NCBI RefSeq assembly: GCF_030160455.1
Contig: NZ_BSOJ01000032.1
Span: 62,001-126,000, forward strand
Source: Limnobacter litoralis
Lineage (GTDB): Bacteria; Pseudomonadota; Gammaproteobacteria; Burkholderiales; Burkholderiaceae_B
Length of the DNA stretch: 64,000 nt
Direction: 5' to 3'
Part shown: one piece after another, positions 41,420 through 49,418 of the stretch
Layout: each line of letters begins with the position of its first letter
How positions within the stretch are numbered: the first letter of the stretch is position 1
Program-made: the position numbers and the translations under genes
The notes under the pieces: model-generated
The model's database searches: none
The model's input: only the letters and a program-made list of their open reading frames with translations
Told to the model about the DNA's origin: nothing

Positions 41420-42910
41420 ATGGTCGAACCCTCAAAAGCAGCCTGTTACGAACCCAATGCTGTACCCCTGTGTCCTTTTACCTTTGTTCTTCACGGCGCC
41501 GCCGGTGATCTGGCCAAGCGGAAAATCATTCCTGCGCTGGGTCATCTGGCTGCAACCGGCTATTTCTCAAGCGACTCGGTGCTGGTGTTTGCCCAGCGTG
41601 AGGCGCTCAGTGCCTCTGAATGCCTGGCCGAGGTGGATGCTTTTCTGGCCCGCGCGGGCGACGACAGCGCACGGCAAGCCATTGCTGCCCTGAAGCCTTA
41701 TTTCAAGACAGTGCAGCTCAGCCTGGGTGGCCCCACTGCCAAGGCTGACCTGGCAGCAGCGTTGCAGGGTTGCCCGCCCTTGGTGGTGCATTACGCCGCG
41801 CTACCCAGTTCACGCTTCACCGATTTGCTGGACTGCCTGGATGAGTGTCGTGACCCTGAGCGTTTGCGCCTCGTCCTTGAAAAGCCGCTTGGATTCAATG
41901 CCTCAGAATCTGCCGTGATTGAAAAGGCGGTGGAGGCCAAGCTGGATGAATCGCAGGTTTACCGAATCGATCATTATCTGGGTAAACAGGCGGTGCAGAA
42001 TCTGCTGGCTTTGCGCCTTGGCAATCGAATTTTTGAGCCTTTGCTGACACGCGAGCACGTTGCACACGTTCAGATCACCGTAGCAGAAGACTTGGGTGTT
42101 GAAGACCGTGCCGGCTTTTACGAACAGGCAGGTGCCCTGCGTGACATGGTTCAAAGCCACATGTTGCAGTTGCTGGCCACCGTGGCCATGGAGCCCCCGG
42201 TCTCATTGGAGGCCAATTCCCTGCGCGATGAAAAGTTAAAAGTGCTGCGTTCGTTGAGAGTACCGAAGGTCAGTTCACCCGCTGAAATTGTAGTAGGGCA
42301 GTACGCCGAGGGTTACGTTCGGGGTCAGCCGGTGCCCGCGTATCGCCACGAAAAAGGCGTGGCCGAGGACTCCAACACCGAGACCTATGTGTCGTTTTGC
42401 ACCGAGGTGCAAACCTGGCGCTGGGCGGGCGTGCCATTTTTGTTGCGCACCGGCAAGCGCATGCCCAAGCGCTTTGCTGAAATCGTGATTCAGTTTCGTG
42501 ATGTGCCCAAACCCCTGTTTGAGCCAGTGGGCGGCATGTGGAGCGGCAACAAGTTGATTATTCAGCTGCAACCCGATGACAAGCTCGAGCTGCAGTTGTT
42601 GGCCAAAACGCCGGGCGAGCGGGAACGCTTGCGCCCGGTTTCGCTGGACCTTGATTTTTTCAACACCTGGCGAATACCCGTTCGCGACGCGTATGAACGG
42701 CTGTTGACCGACATTTTACGCGGCCGCCTTGGCCTGTTTTTGAGGCGTGACGAGGTGCAGGCCCAGTGGCACTTTGTGGATCAGATCATGGGTAATTTGC
42801 ATCAGTTGGGCGTCAGCCCCGCGCCTTACACCAGCGGCACGTTTGGCCCGCCAGCAGCCACGGCGATGGCCTTGCGCGCCGGGGCCTTCTGGTCTGAAGA
42901 TGGGTTGTAA
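41420..42910 (+). CDS. zwf: Glucose-6-phosphate 1-dehydrogenase
   Basis: 496-aa NADP-dependent dehydrogenase. It opens with the nucleotide-binding FVLHGAAGDLAKRKIIPAL (key part GAAGDLAKRK), and the substrate site RIDHYLGKQAVQN with the catalytic-region His and Lys is complete. FLRTGKRMPKR and the C-terminal QVMGNL-like WHFVDQIMGNL are typical. ATG 41420 has an AAGGA site 6 bases upstream; the in-frame TTG at 41384 does not. It starts the Entner-Doudoroff route and diverges from edd. Confidence 0.95.
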   Translation: MVEPSKAACYEPNAVPLCPFTFVLHGAAGDLAKRKIIPALGHLAATGYFSSDSVLVFAQREALSASECLAEVDAFLARAGDDSARQAIAALKPYFKTVQLSLGGPTAKADLAAALQGCPPLVVHYAALPSSRFTDLLDCLDECRDPERLRLVLEKPLGFNASESAVIEKAVEAKLDESQVYRIDHYLGKQAVQNLLALRLGNRIFEPLLTREHVAHVQITVAEDLGVEDRAGFYEQAGALRDMVQSHMLQLLATVAMEPPVSLEANSLRDEKLKVLRSLRVPKVSSPAEIVVGQYAEGYVRGQPVPAYRHEKGVAEDSNTETYVSFCTEVQTWRWAGVPFLLRTGKRMPKRFAEIVIQFRDVPKPLFEPVGGMWSGNKLIIQLQPDDKLELQLLAKTPGERERLRPVSLDLDFFNTWRIPVRDAYERLLTDILRGRLGLFLRRDEVQAQWHFVDQIMGNLHQLGVSPAPYTSGTFGPPAATAMALRAGAFWSEDGL

Positions 42911-42946
42911 GGGTTATACTGCAAACTTTCAGGAGGACAACACCAC

Positions 42947-43423
42947 ATGAAAGGTTCCGCACAAGTGATTGCGCAACTGAATGCGCAATTGAAAAACGAG
43001 CTGACTGCCATCAACCAGTATTTTCTGCATTCCCGCATTTATGGCAACTGGGGGCTGGAAGGGCTGAAGAAGAAGGAATACGACGAAAGCATCGGCGAAA
43101 TGAAGCACGCCGACTTGCTGATCGAGCGCATTTTGATGTTGGAAGGTTTGCCCAATCTTCAGGACCTGGGCAAGTTGATGATTGGCGAAAATACCCAGGA
43201 AATTCTGGAAAGCGACATGCGACTGGAAATTGCCTCGCAGGCCACTGTGAAAAACGCCATCGTGGTGTGTGAGTCCGAGCGTGACTTTGTCTCTCGTGAG
43301 ATCTTCCAGACTATTCTGGACGACACGGAGGAACACATTGATTGGCTGGAAACCCAGTTGGAATTGATTCAGCGGGTTGGTCTTGAAAATTACCAGCAGT
43401 CCATGATGAAGCCTGAAAGTTGA
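42947..43423 (+). CDS. bfr: Bacterioferritin
   Basis: 158-aa four-helix iron storage subunit. The ferroxidase residues are all visible: Glu18 in KNELTAINQYF, Glu51 and His54 with the haem-ligand Met52 in GEMKHADLLIERI, Glu94, and Glu127/His130 in DDTEEHIDWLE. It therefore should both oxidise iron and bind haem between subunits. A strong AGGAGG site precedes the start, and a TATACT -10-like sequence is seen at 42915. A Fur-type box follows it, before bfd. Confidence 0.95.
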   Translation: MKGSAQVIAQLNAQLKNELTAINQYFLHSRIYGNWGLEGLKKKEYDESIGEMKHADLLIERILMLEGLPNLQDLGKLMIGENTQEILESDMRLEIASQATVKNAIVVCESERDFVSREIFQTILDDTEEHIDWLETQLELIQRVGLENYQQSMMKPES

Positions 43424-43457
43424 GCCGCGGATTCAAATTAAAATAAAGCTTGATATC

Positions 43458-43479
43458 AATAATAAGAATCGTTATTATT
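43458..43479. promoter_or_regulatory. Fur box before bfd
   Basis: AATAATAA-GAATCG-TTATTATT, a perfect 8-bp inverted repeat around a 6-bp centre, close to the Fur consensus. It lies 36 bp before the bfd start, so bfd and probably the genes after it are induced when iron is low. Confidence 0.75.
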
Positions 43480-43514
43480 TGTATTGAGATATTTGATTTG
43501 ACTCCGAGGACAGT

Positions 43515-43715
43515 ATGATCGTCTGCATTTGTGCCAACGTCAGTGACCGCGCCATTGCCCAAGCCGTCAGGGAGGGTGCAAGTACCGTGGACGACATTAC
43601 CATGACCACTGGTGCCTGTTCAGGTTGCCGTCAGTGCCACGGACATTGCCAAAGCGCAATTGACGCGCACCACGTTGTGCAGGTGGCGATGAAGGACAAA
43701 GAACTGGCACCCTAA
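43515..43715 (+). CDS. bfd: Bacterioferritin-associated ferredoxin
   Basis: 66-aa [2Fe-2S] protein that reduces the haem of bacterioferritin to release stored iron. The BFD cluster cysteines are in MIVCICANV (Cys4 and Cys6) and GACSGCRQCHGHC near residues 36-46. The start follows a GAGGACAG site. It lies downstream of bfr with a Fur-type box in the gap, fitting iron release under iron shortage while bfr itself is outside that control. Confidence 0.93.
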   Translation: MIVCICANVSDRAIAQAVREGASTVDDITMTTGACSGCRQCHGHCQSAIDAHHVVQVAMKDKELAP

Positions 43716-43729
43716 ATTCGTGTTCGAAT

Positions 43730-44887
43730 TTGCGAAGTTTCAAATTAATTGACCGTTGGGCCAGCGTTTTGCTGGCCTTTGTTTTTTCGATCAGGCCTGC
43801 TTTCGCTGACCATTCCTTCGAGATCAGCGGAGACGCGATCGGCATGTGGCAACGCTTTCAGAAGGGTGAAAGTGCACCCGGCACCTCGGCTGCGCGCTTC
43901 AATGTCCGGACCGATTTGGCCGTGCAGTCGAACTTGTCCGACACCTCGCAGATTTACCTGCAAGTGCGGGCCGGGCACGGGCTGGGCCTTCAGACCGCCG
44001 CTGACACCTTCACTGGTGCTGTCAATTCAACCGACTTTGAATTGGAGAAAAACGCCAAAGGCGCGGGCGTGTCGCCTGTGCTGCTTGCTCAGGCCTGGTA
44101 TCAATTCGACACTGGCCCGGTGCAATGGGTCATGGGCAAGATTGATCCTTTTCTTTTCTTTGACACCAACGCGTATGCAGACGACGAGTCCAGAGAATTT
44201 GTGAACAATGTGTTCGTTCACAACGCCCTTCTGGACAGTGGTTCTGATGCCGGTGTAGACGCCTACGGATTTTCACCGGGCGTGGTGGTGTCGGGCCATC
44301 TGAATGCCTCAAACGCCCGCAGCCCTGTGGTGCGGCTGGGCCTGTTCGGACACGGTCACGGCCCCAGTTTTTCAGGCAGTCTGAATCAGCCGTTCAGCAT
44401 TCTTCAAATCCAGTTTGACTCGGATGCCTTTTTGCGCCGGCATGGGCGGTGCGAATGGTATGTGTGGCGAAATCCACAACTTGAAAACCCGTTCAATGGC
44501 CAGTGGGAAGCCCAAATCGGCGCGGGTCTGTCCCTGTCGCAGTCGCTCACCGACAGTCTGGGTGGTTTTGTCCGTGCCGGGCGTCGCTTCCAGGGCACGG
44601 GTGTGTTCAACCGTTTTGTGACATTGGGCTTGCGTCAGACCGGTCTTCTTTGGGGGCGTGAACAGGATGTGGCGGGCCTTGCTTTGGGGGTGCTGAATCC
44701 TTCAGAAGGTTACCGCGCCTCAAGGCAATTGGCAGGCAATGAAAAAAACGTGGAACTGTTTTACGACTGGCGCGTCAATGAACACATGGAGATCACACCC
44801 AACGTTCAGTGGATTGGCAATCCGGCGGCAAGCAACGCTGTCGATCATTTGAACTTTGTGGGGCTACGGGCGGCTTACTTCTTTTGA
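43730..44887 (+). CDS. Outer-membrane porin-like protein
   Basis: 385-aa exported protein. The first 27 residues form a signal peptide (LLAFVFSIRPAFA|DH). The rest alternates polar and aromatic strands (FNVRTDLAVQSNLSDTSQIYLQV; VRLGLFGHGHGP) and ends in Phe after LRAAYFF, typical of a beta-barrel. It resembles OprB-type carbohydrate porins in layout; the ligand is unknown. The start is a TTG with no visible ribosome site, 14 bases after bfd, so translation may depend on bfd. Its stop abuts the imelysin-like gene region. Confidence 0.65.
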   Translation: MRSFKLIDRWASVLLAFVFSIRPAFADHSFEISGDAIGMWQRFQKGESAPGTSAARFNVRTDLAVQSNLSDTSQIYLQVRAGHGLGLQTAADTFTGAVNSTDFELEKNAKGAGVSPVLLAQAWYQFDTGPVQWVMGKIDPFLFFDTNAYADDESREFVNNVFVHNALLDSGSDAGVDAYGFSPGVVVSGHLNASNARSPVVRLGLFGHGHGPSFSGSLNQPFSILQIQFDSDAFLRRHGRCEWYVWRNPQLENPFNGQWEAQIGAGLSLSQSLTDSLGGFVRAGRRFQGTGVFNRFVTLGLRQTGLLWGREQDVAGLALGVLNPSEGYRASRQLAGNEKNVELFYDWRVNEHMEITPNVQWIGNPAASNAVDHLNFVGLRAAYFF

Positions 44888-44922
44888 TGCACTGTCCCGT
44901 TCATTGCTTTGGGGGACACATT

Positions 44923-45954
44923 TTGAATGGCATGAAGAAGATGGCTTGCATAGGCCTGATGGGCTTTGCCGGATTGGTTCAGGCCGCCGGAACAGGCATC
45001 ACTGCCGGGCAGGTGACTCAAAACGCTGTCAAATGGCAACAGGAGCCGCTCTCAAGGCAAGTGCTTTCAGATCTTGCCACTCTGCATCAGACCCTCGCTT
45101 CATATTGCAAATCCGACGAGCGATCACCCGACTTGTCGGAGGTGCGCACGGCTTTTGGCAAGGCTTCCGTGTCATGGGGGGCCATGCGTGCTGCGGTTTT
45201 TGGCCCCATGCTGGAATTTGACACCCTGCGCTTGATTGACTTTCAGCCCACTGACCCCGAAATGATTCACAACGCTGCGCTTACCAAGCCCCACGGCGAA
45301 GCGGACATGATTTTGATCGGATCTGCTGCCAAAGGCTTTCCGGCCTTGAGTTGGTTGTTGTTTCAGAAAAACATCAAACCCGGGCAAGCGGAATGCAATT
45401 ATGCAGTCGAGGTGACGCACGACATCACAGACACCATCAACAGCCTGGATTGGCGCGTTCATGACGATGGCGACGCTTCAGAAGTGAATGCGGAACAGTC
45501 GCGTGCACTTCAATCGTATTTTCGGCAATTGGTCGGTGGTGTACATGACCTGGCATGGGACGGGCTTGAAAAGCCCGAGCTGCGCATTCAGCAGGGCAGC
45601 GCGCCACAATGGCCGTCCGGCGACCCTGCGCAGGCGGACGCCTATTTGCAGCAAACCTGGAAAGCCCTTCGCGAGTTGTTGCTGATGCCCGACCCGGCCG
45701 CTGCACAAGACACAGCACACACCGTGATATCACTGGAAGCGTATTTACGCAGTCGGGGCTATTCTGTTGTGGCCAATCATTTGCATGCACAGATTGTGAA
45801 TGTTGATGCGCAGTTCAAACGGGTGCAAACCAAAGACACCGCCAGCGTGAACAAAACCGCTGATGCCTTGAAAGTCTTGCAGAATTTGATGCAGGGCGAA
45901 GTGTCCAAAACCTTGGGGTTCAAGTTGAATTTTGTGGCGCTGGGCGATTACTAG
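44923..45954 (+). CDS. Imelysin-family (peptidase M75-like) periplasmic protein
   Basis: About 343-aa exported protein with a signal peptide (KKMACIGLMGFAGLVQA|AG). The mature part matches imelysin/IrpA-type proteins: helical, with AKGFPALSWLLF near residue 140 (normally G-x-P-A-L-E-x-L-LF) and DLAWDGLEKPELR. Imelysins are linked to periplasmic iron uptake, often under Fur. I chose TTG 44923 because GGGGGA sits 6 bases before it; ATG 44932 or ATG 44887 are alternatives. It is in line with bfd and the porin-like gene behind the Fur-type box. Confidence 0.75.
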   Translation: MNGMKKMACIGLMGFAGLVQAAGTGITAGQVTQNAVKWQQEPLSRQVLSDLATLHQTLASYCKSDERSPDLSEVRTAFGKASVSWGAMRAAVFGPMLEFDTLRLIDFQPTDPEMIHNAALTKPHGEADMILIGSAAKGFPALSWLLFQKNIKPGQAECNYAVEVTHDITDTINSLDWRVHDDGDASEVNAEQSRALQSYFRQLVGGVHDLAWDGLEKPELRIQQGSAPQWPSGDPAQADAYLQQTWKALRELLLMPDPAAAQDTAHTVISLEAYLRSRGYSVVANHLHAQIVNVDAQFKRVQTKDTASVNKTADALKVLQNLMQGEVSKTLGFKLNFVALGDY

Positions 45955-45991
45955 GGACAAAGCCCACTTTCTGCACTATAATTCGCAGGCT

Positions 45992-46168
45992 CATTGGGGA
46001 GTAGCCTTCTTTCGACCCTGAAAGAGCCGTTGTCAACACACTTGGCACACACAGCCATGGCAACGGCGGTTTATCCGAACTTGGCAAGACCTTTGACATC
46101 CCGCCTTCCGGTTGGCCCGGCCAAGGCTGGTTGTCTTTTGGTTAGGTCGGGCCGGAGAATACATTCAA
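45992..46168 (+). ncRNA. yybP-ykoY manganese riboswitch and expression platform
   Basis: The leader of the next gene has the conserved parts of the yybP-ykoY aptamer: TTGGGGAGTAGCC (45994-46006), TTGTCAAC (46030-46037) and GGCAAGACCTTTG (46083-46095). The last matches the 3' end of known Mn-sensing examples almost base for base. Behind it, GGCCCG (46113-46118) can pair with CGGGCC (46148-46153) next to the GGAG ribosome site (46154-46157), which suggests translational control. Expected action: Mn2+ binding turns on the exporter. Confidence 0.8.
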
Positions 46169-46747
46169 ATGGAATCCCTGTTGGTCTCTTGTGGCGTTGT
46201 GGCCCTCGCCGAAATCGGCGACAAAACACAGTTGCTCGCCTTCCTTCTCGCTGCCCGTTTTAAAAAGCCCTTGCCGATCGTGCTGGGTATTCTTGTTGCG
46301 ACCCTTTTGAATCATGGCCTGGCCGGCGCGCTGGGCGCGTGGATTACGGCCCATGTTGAACCCTCCATTTTGCGTTGGGTGCTCGGTGCCTCATTCATCG
46401 GCATGGCGATCTGGACCCTGATTCCGGACAAAATCGAGGAAGACGACGCCAAGCTGGCCACCCGGTTTGGCGTGTTCGGCGCGACGCTGATCACCTTCTT
46501 TCTGGCGGAAATGGGCGACAAAACCCAAATTGCGACTGTGGCCATGGCGGCGCACTACGCCGATGTCTGGATGGTGGTTGCGGGCACCACGCTGGGCATG
46601 TTGATCGCAGACGTACCTGCTGTGTTTGTGGGTGATCGACTGGCCAGCACAATACCCATGAAATGGGTGCATGCCACAGCTGCGGGTATATTCGCCATTC
46701 TTGGCGTTGTCACGCTGTTGGGCGCAGGCAAGTCGCTGGGTGTGTAA
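46169..46747 (+). CDS. UPF0016/GDT1-family cation (Mn2+) exporter
   Basis: 192-aa membrane protein with six hydrophobic helices in two repeats. Each repeat carries the family signature E-x-G-D-K-T: EIGDKTQLL (residues 15-23) and EMGDKTQIA (about 115-123). Relatives export Mn2+ (MneA-type) or move Mn/Ca. ATG 46169 lies 11 bases after a GGAG site that may be masked by the leader; upstream open frame to 46112 runs through the riboswitch and is not coding. The riboswitch call and this family support each other. Confidence 0.88.
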   Translation: MESLLVSCGVVALAEIGDKTQLLAFLLAARFKKPLPIVLGILVATLLNHGLAGALGAWITAHVEPSILRWVLGASFIGMAIWTLIPDKIEEDDAKLATRFGVFGATLITFFLAEMGDKTQIATVAMAAHYADVWMVVAGTTLGMLIADVPAVFVGDRLASTIPMKWVHATAAGIFAILGVVTLLGAGKSLGV

Positions 46748-46832
46748 GTCTGCAGAGGGCTTTCCACAGTTGACCCGTTGGTCAGTTTTGAAATAATGCG
46801 GATTCACTTCAAAACGCATACCTGAATCCAGC

Positions 46833-47780
46833 ATGAGCAACCCCGATATTTTTAATCAAATCATGGCGGTCACTGCACCTGTGTTCGCCATGGTCATTTT
46901 GGGGTTTGGTCTGCGCAAGGCGCGGTTGGTGGACGATCCCTTCATTCACACGGCGTCCAATTTGGTGTTCAGGGCCACCATGCCCACGCTGTTCTTTTTG
47001 TCGATCTGACAATCAGATCTGCATGTGGCCTTTCAACCTGGCTTGGTGCTGTGTTTTGCACTGGTCACGCTGTTGGCGTTTGCCGGTTCTTGGCGGTGGG
47101 CGCACACCAATCTGCCATTCAATCAGCGCGGCGTGTTTGTTCAAGGGGCCTTTCGGGGCAATTGCGGCGTGGTCAGTTTTGCCTTGGTGTCCAATTACTT
47201 TGGCGCCTATGGTGCATCTGTGGGTGGCGTCTTGGCAGGTGTGGCCATTTTGTTGTTCAATGTGCTCTCGGTGTTTATCTTGTCTTATTACAGCCCGCTG
47301 ATGCGCTTCAGCGTGAAGTCGGCCCTGAAAGACCTGGTCAGCAACCCCCTGGTGTTGTCCGTGTTGGCGGGTCTGCTGGCTTCGTGGGTCAAGCTTTCCA
47401 TTCCACACTGGGTGCAGGTGTCGGGGCACTATTTCGCCGGAATGACCCTGCCACTGGCCCTGATCTGCGCTGGGGCCACCCTGTCTGTGGAAGGGGTTCG
47501 CCAGTCTGGCAAGGCGGCGTTTCAATCCAGCCTTGTGAAAATCATCATCCTGCCGGTTCTGGGTTGTCTGTTGGCGTTTGCGCTGGGCTTTCGGGACAAA
47601 GACCTGATCGTATTGTGGTTCTTCTTTGCCACGCCCACCGCGGCCGCCAGCTTTTCAATGGCCCTGGCTGCAGGCGGTGACGGCCGACTGGCTGCCAACA
47701 TCATTGCTGTCTCGACCGTGTTGTCTATTGCCACCGTGACGGCAGGCGTGTATGTTCTGGCAGCGTTCATTGGAAATTAA
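46833..47780 (+). pseudogene. AEC-family permease interrupted by an in-frame TGA
   Basis: Reading in one frame from ATG 46833 gives an AEC (auxin efflux carrier) family permease of normal length (about 315 codons) with one internal stop, TGA at 47007-47009. Before it are the first two helices (VTAPVFAMVILGFGLRK, MPTLFFLSI); after it, QSDLHVAFQPG and eight further helices including GAFRGNCGVVSFAL and PLALICAGATLS. No frameshift is needed. The 251-residue piece after the stop could begin at GTG 47025 but lacks the first helices. AEC carriers move malate, malonate or other organic acids. It is either a fresh nonsense mutation, a sequencing error or a readthrough site (UGA followed by C). Confidence 0.8.
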
Positions 47781-47782
47781 AC

Positions 47783-48985
47783 ATGCACCCTGAATTAAGC
47801 AGTAAACGGGAGTGGGCATTGTTGCTGGTGCTGGCAGGCATCCAGTTCTCGCATGTGCTGGACTTCATGATCATGATGCCCTTGGGGCCTCAGTTGATCG
47901 AGGCATTTCAAATCAGTGATTCCCAGTTCGGTCTTTTGGTGTCGGCCTACACCTTTGCTGCGGGCTTGTCCGGTTTGCTGGCCTCTACCTATGTCGATCG
48001 TTTTGAGCGCAAAGCCCTGCTTTCGGTGTTGTATGGTTTGTTCGCGCTGGCCACTTTCAGTTGTGCATTTGCCCCAGGTTTTGGTGTGCTCATGGTCGCA
48101 CGTGTGGCCGCGGGCCTGTTCGGCGGCGTGTTGTCGGCGATGACCCAAACCATTGTGGGCGATGTGATTCCATTTGCCCGGCGCGGCAAGGCCATGGGTG
48201 TGGTCATGACCGCGTTTTCAGTGTCCAGCGTGATGGGTGTTCCAGTCAGTTTGTGGGTGGCCGCACACACCAGTTGGCATGCGCCTTTTGTCGGGGTTGG
48301 TGTGCTCAGCGTGGCTCTGTTGCTGGTGGCACAGTATGCCTTGCCCCGCATGGGTCAGCATTTGGTGCAGGATGACCGCTTGACCACCACCGAGCTAATG
48401 ACACAAGTGCTGGGCGATGCGAACCACTGGCGTGGTTTTGCCCTGTCATTCTTCATGATCTTTGCCGGCTTTTCGATCATTCCGTACATTACCCTGTACA
48501 TGCAGACCAACGCAGGTTTGTCGACGGATCAAATCCCTCTGGTTTACCTGTGCGGTGGGGCGGCCACTTTGTTCACGGCCAATATTCTGGGTAAATTGAC
48601 AGATCGCTGGGGCAAAGTGCCCACGTTTACCGCAGTCACTCTGTTGTCCATTGTGCCGATGACGCTTGTCACCAACGTCGCCGGTGCCCCTCTGTCGGTG
48701 ATTCTTCTGGTCACCACCGGCTTTTTCATCTTCGTCAGCGGGCGTCGCATTCCAGCCATGGCCTTGTTGGCTTCGGTGACCAAACCCAATTTGCGAGGCA
48801 CATTCATCACCCTGAACACATCCATTCAGTCTGCGGGCATGGGCTTGGGTGCCCTCGTGGGTGGCATGTTGATCAGCCGCAATTCAGAGGGTTTGCTGAC
48901 CGGCTACTGGATGTGCAGCGTGATGGCTTTGGGCGCCAACCTGTTGACCATCTGGATGGCGCGCAGGCTCAAGGTTCGGGATTGA
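47783..48985 (+). CDS. Major facilitator superfamily transporter
   Basis: 400-aa membrane protein with 12 hydrophobic helices. The A-motif-like loop DRFERKALL follows helix 2 and RRGKAMG lies in the loop near residue 133. The N-terminal SHVLDFMIMMPLGPQL resembles DHA1-type drug/sugar efflux carriers such as arabinose exporter-like proteins, but no substrate can be named. Two bases after the broken AEC gene, same strand. The last 17 bp overlap the convergent cueR gene. Confidence 0.85.
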   Translation: MHPELSSKREWALLLVLAGIQFSHVLDFMIMMPLGPQLIEAFQISDSQFGLLVSAYTFAAGLSGLLASTYVDRFERKALLSVLYGLFALATFSCAFAPGFGVLMVARVAAGLFGGVLSAMTQTIVGDVIPFARRGKAMGVVMTAFSVSSVMGVPVSLWVAAHTSWHAPFVGVGVLSVALLLVAQYALPRMGQHLVQDDRLTTTELMTQVLGDANHWRGFALSFFMIFAGFSIIPYITLYMQTNAGLSTDQIPLVYLCGGAATLFTANILGKLTDRWGKVPTFTAVTLLSIVPMTLVTNVAGAPLSVILLVTTGFFIFVSGRRIPAMALLASVTKPNLRGTFITLNTSIQSAGMGLGALVGGMLISRNSEGLLTGYWMCSVMALGANLLTIWMARRLKVRD

Positions 48986-49418
48986 CCGTGCCGCCCAGGC
49001 CCTGAAGAATCGGGCAGTCGGGTCGGTGATTGCCTGCACAGGCATGAACGAGGTGCGCAATCGTGTCACGCATTTCGGTCATGTCATGAATTTTCTGTTG
49101 CAGTGCTTCAATGTGTGTCGTGGCGATCTTTTTGACCTCGCGGCTGGCGCGCTTGGGGTTTTGCCAAAGCGACACCAACTCTGAAATCTGCTCAAGTCCA
49201 AACCCGAGGGTTCGCGCCCGCTTGATGAATTTCAGGACATGCAGATCCCTTTCACTGTACAGCCGATAGCCCGATTCACTGCGTTCACCTTCCGGCATTA
49301 GCCCAACGCTTTCGTAGTAGCGAATCATCTTGGCGTGAATGCCGCTGGCTTGGGCGGCCTCTCCGATTTTCAGCGGAAAACGCAGTGCGGTATGCCCGTT
49401 TTTGCCTGTGTTCCTCAT
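48969..49418 (-). CDS. cueR: MerR-family copper regulator CueR
   Basis: 149-aa MerR-type activator. Residues 14-85 hold the winged helix (KIGEAAQASGIHAKMIRYYESVGLM). The metal loop has Cys127 and Cys135 (CAGNHRPDCPIL), the same spacing of eight as Cys112/Cys120 of E. coli CueR, which marks a Cu(I)/Ag(I) sensor. A 13-residue N-terminal extension precedes the domain. The ATG overlaps the copA stop, so copA-cueR form one unit and CueR is induced with its target. Confidence 0.9.
   Translation of the reverse strand: MRNTGKNGHTALRFPLKIGEAAQASGIHAKMIRYYESVGLMPEGERSESGYRLYSERDLHVLKFIKRARTLGFGLEQISELVSLWQNPKRASREVKKIATTHIEALQQKIHDMTEMRDTIAHLVHACAGNHRPDCPILQGLGGTVNPEP

Noticed and set aside
46112-46168. 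Upstream extension of the UPF0016 gene
   Set aside because: It overlaps the riboswitch expression platform and adds residues that do not fit the family start.
47025-47780. A separate 251-aa AEC gene starting at GTG 47025
   Set aside because: The missing first helices are encoded in the same frame just upstream, so a broken full-length gene explains it better.
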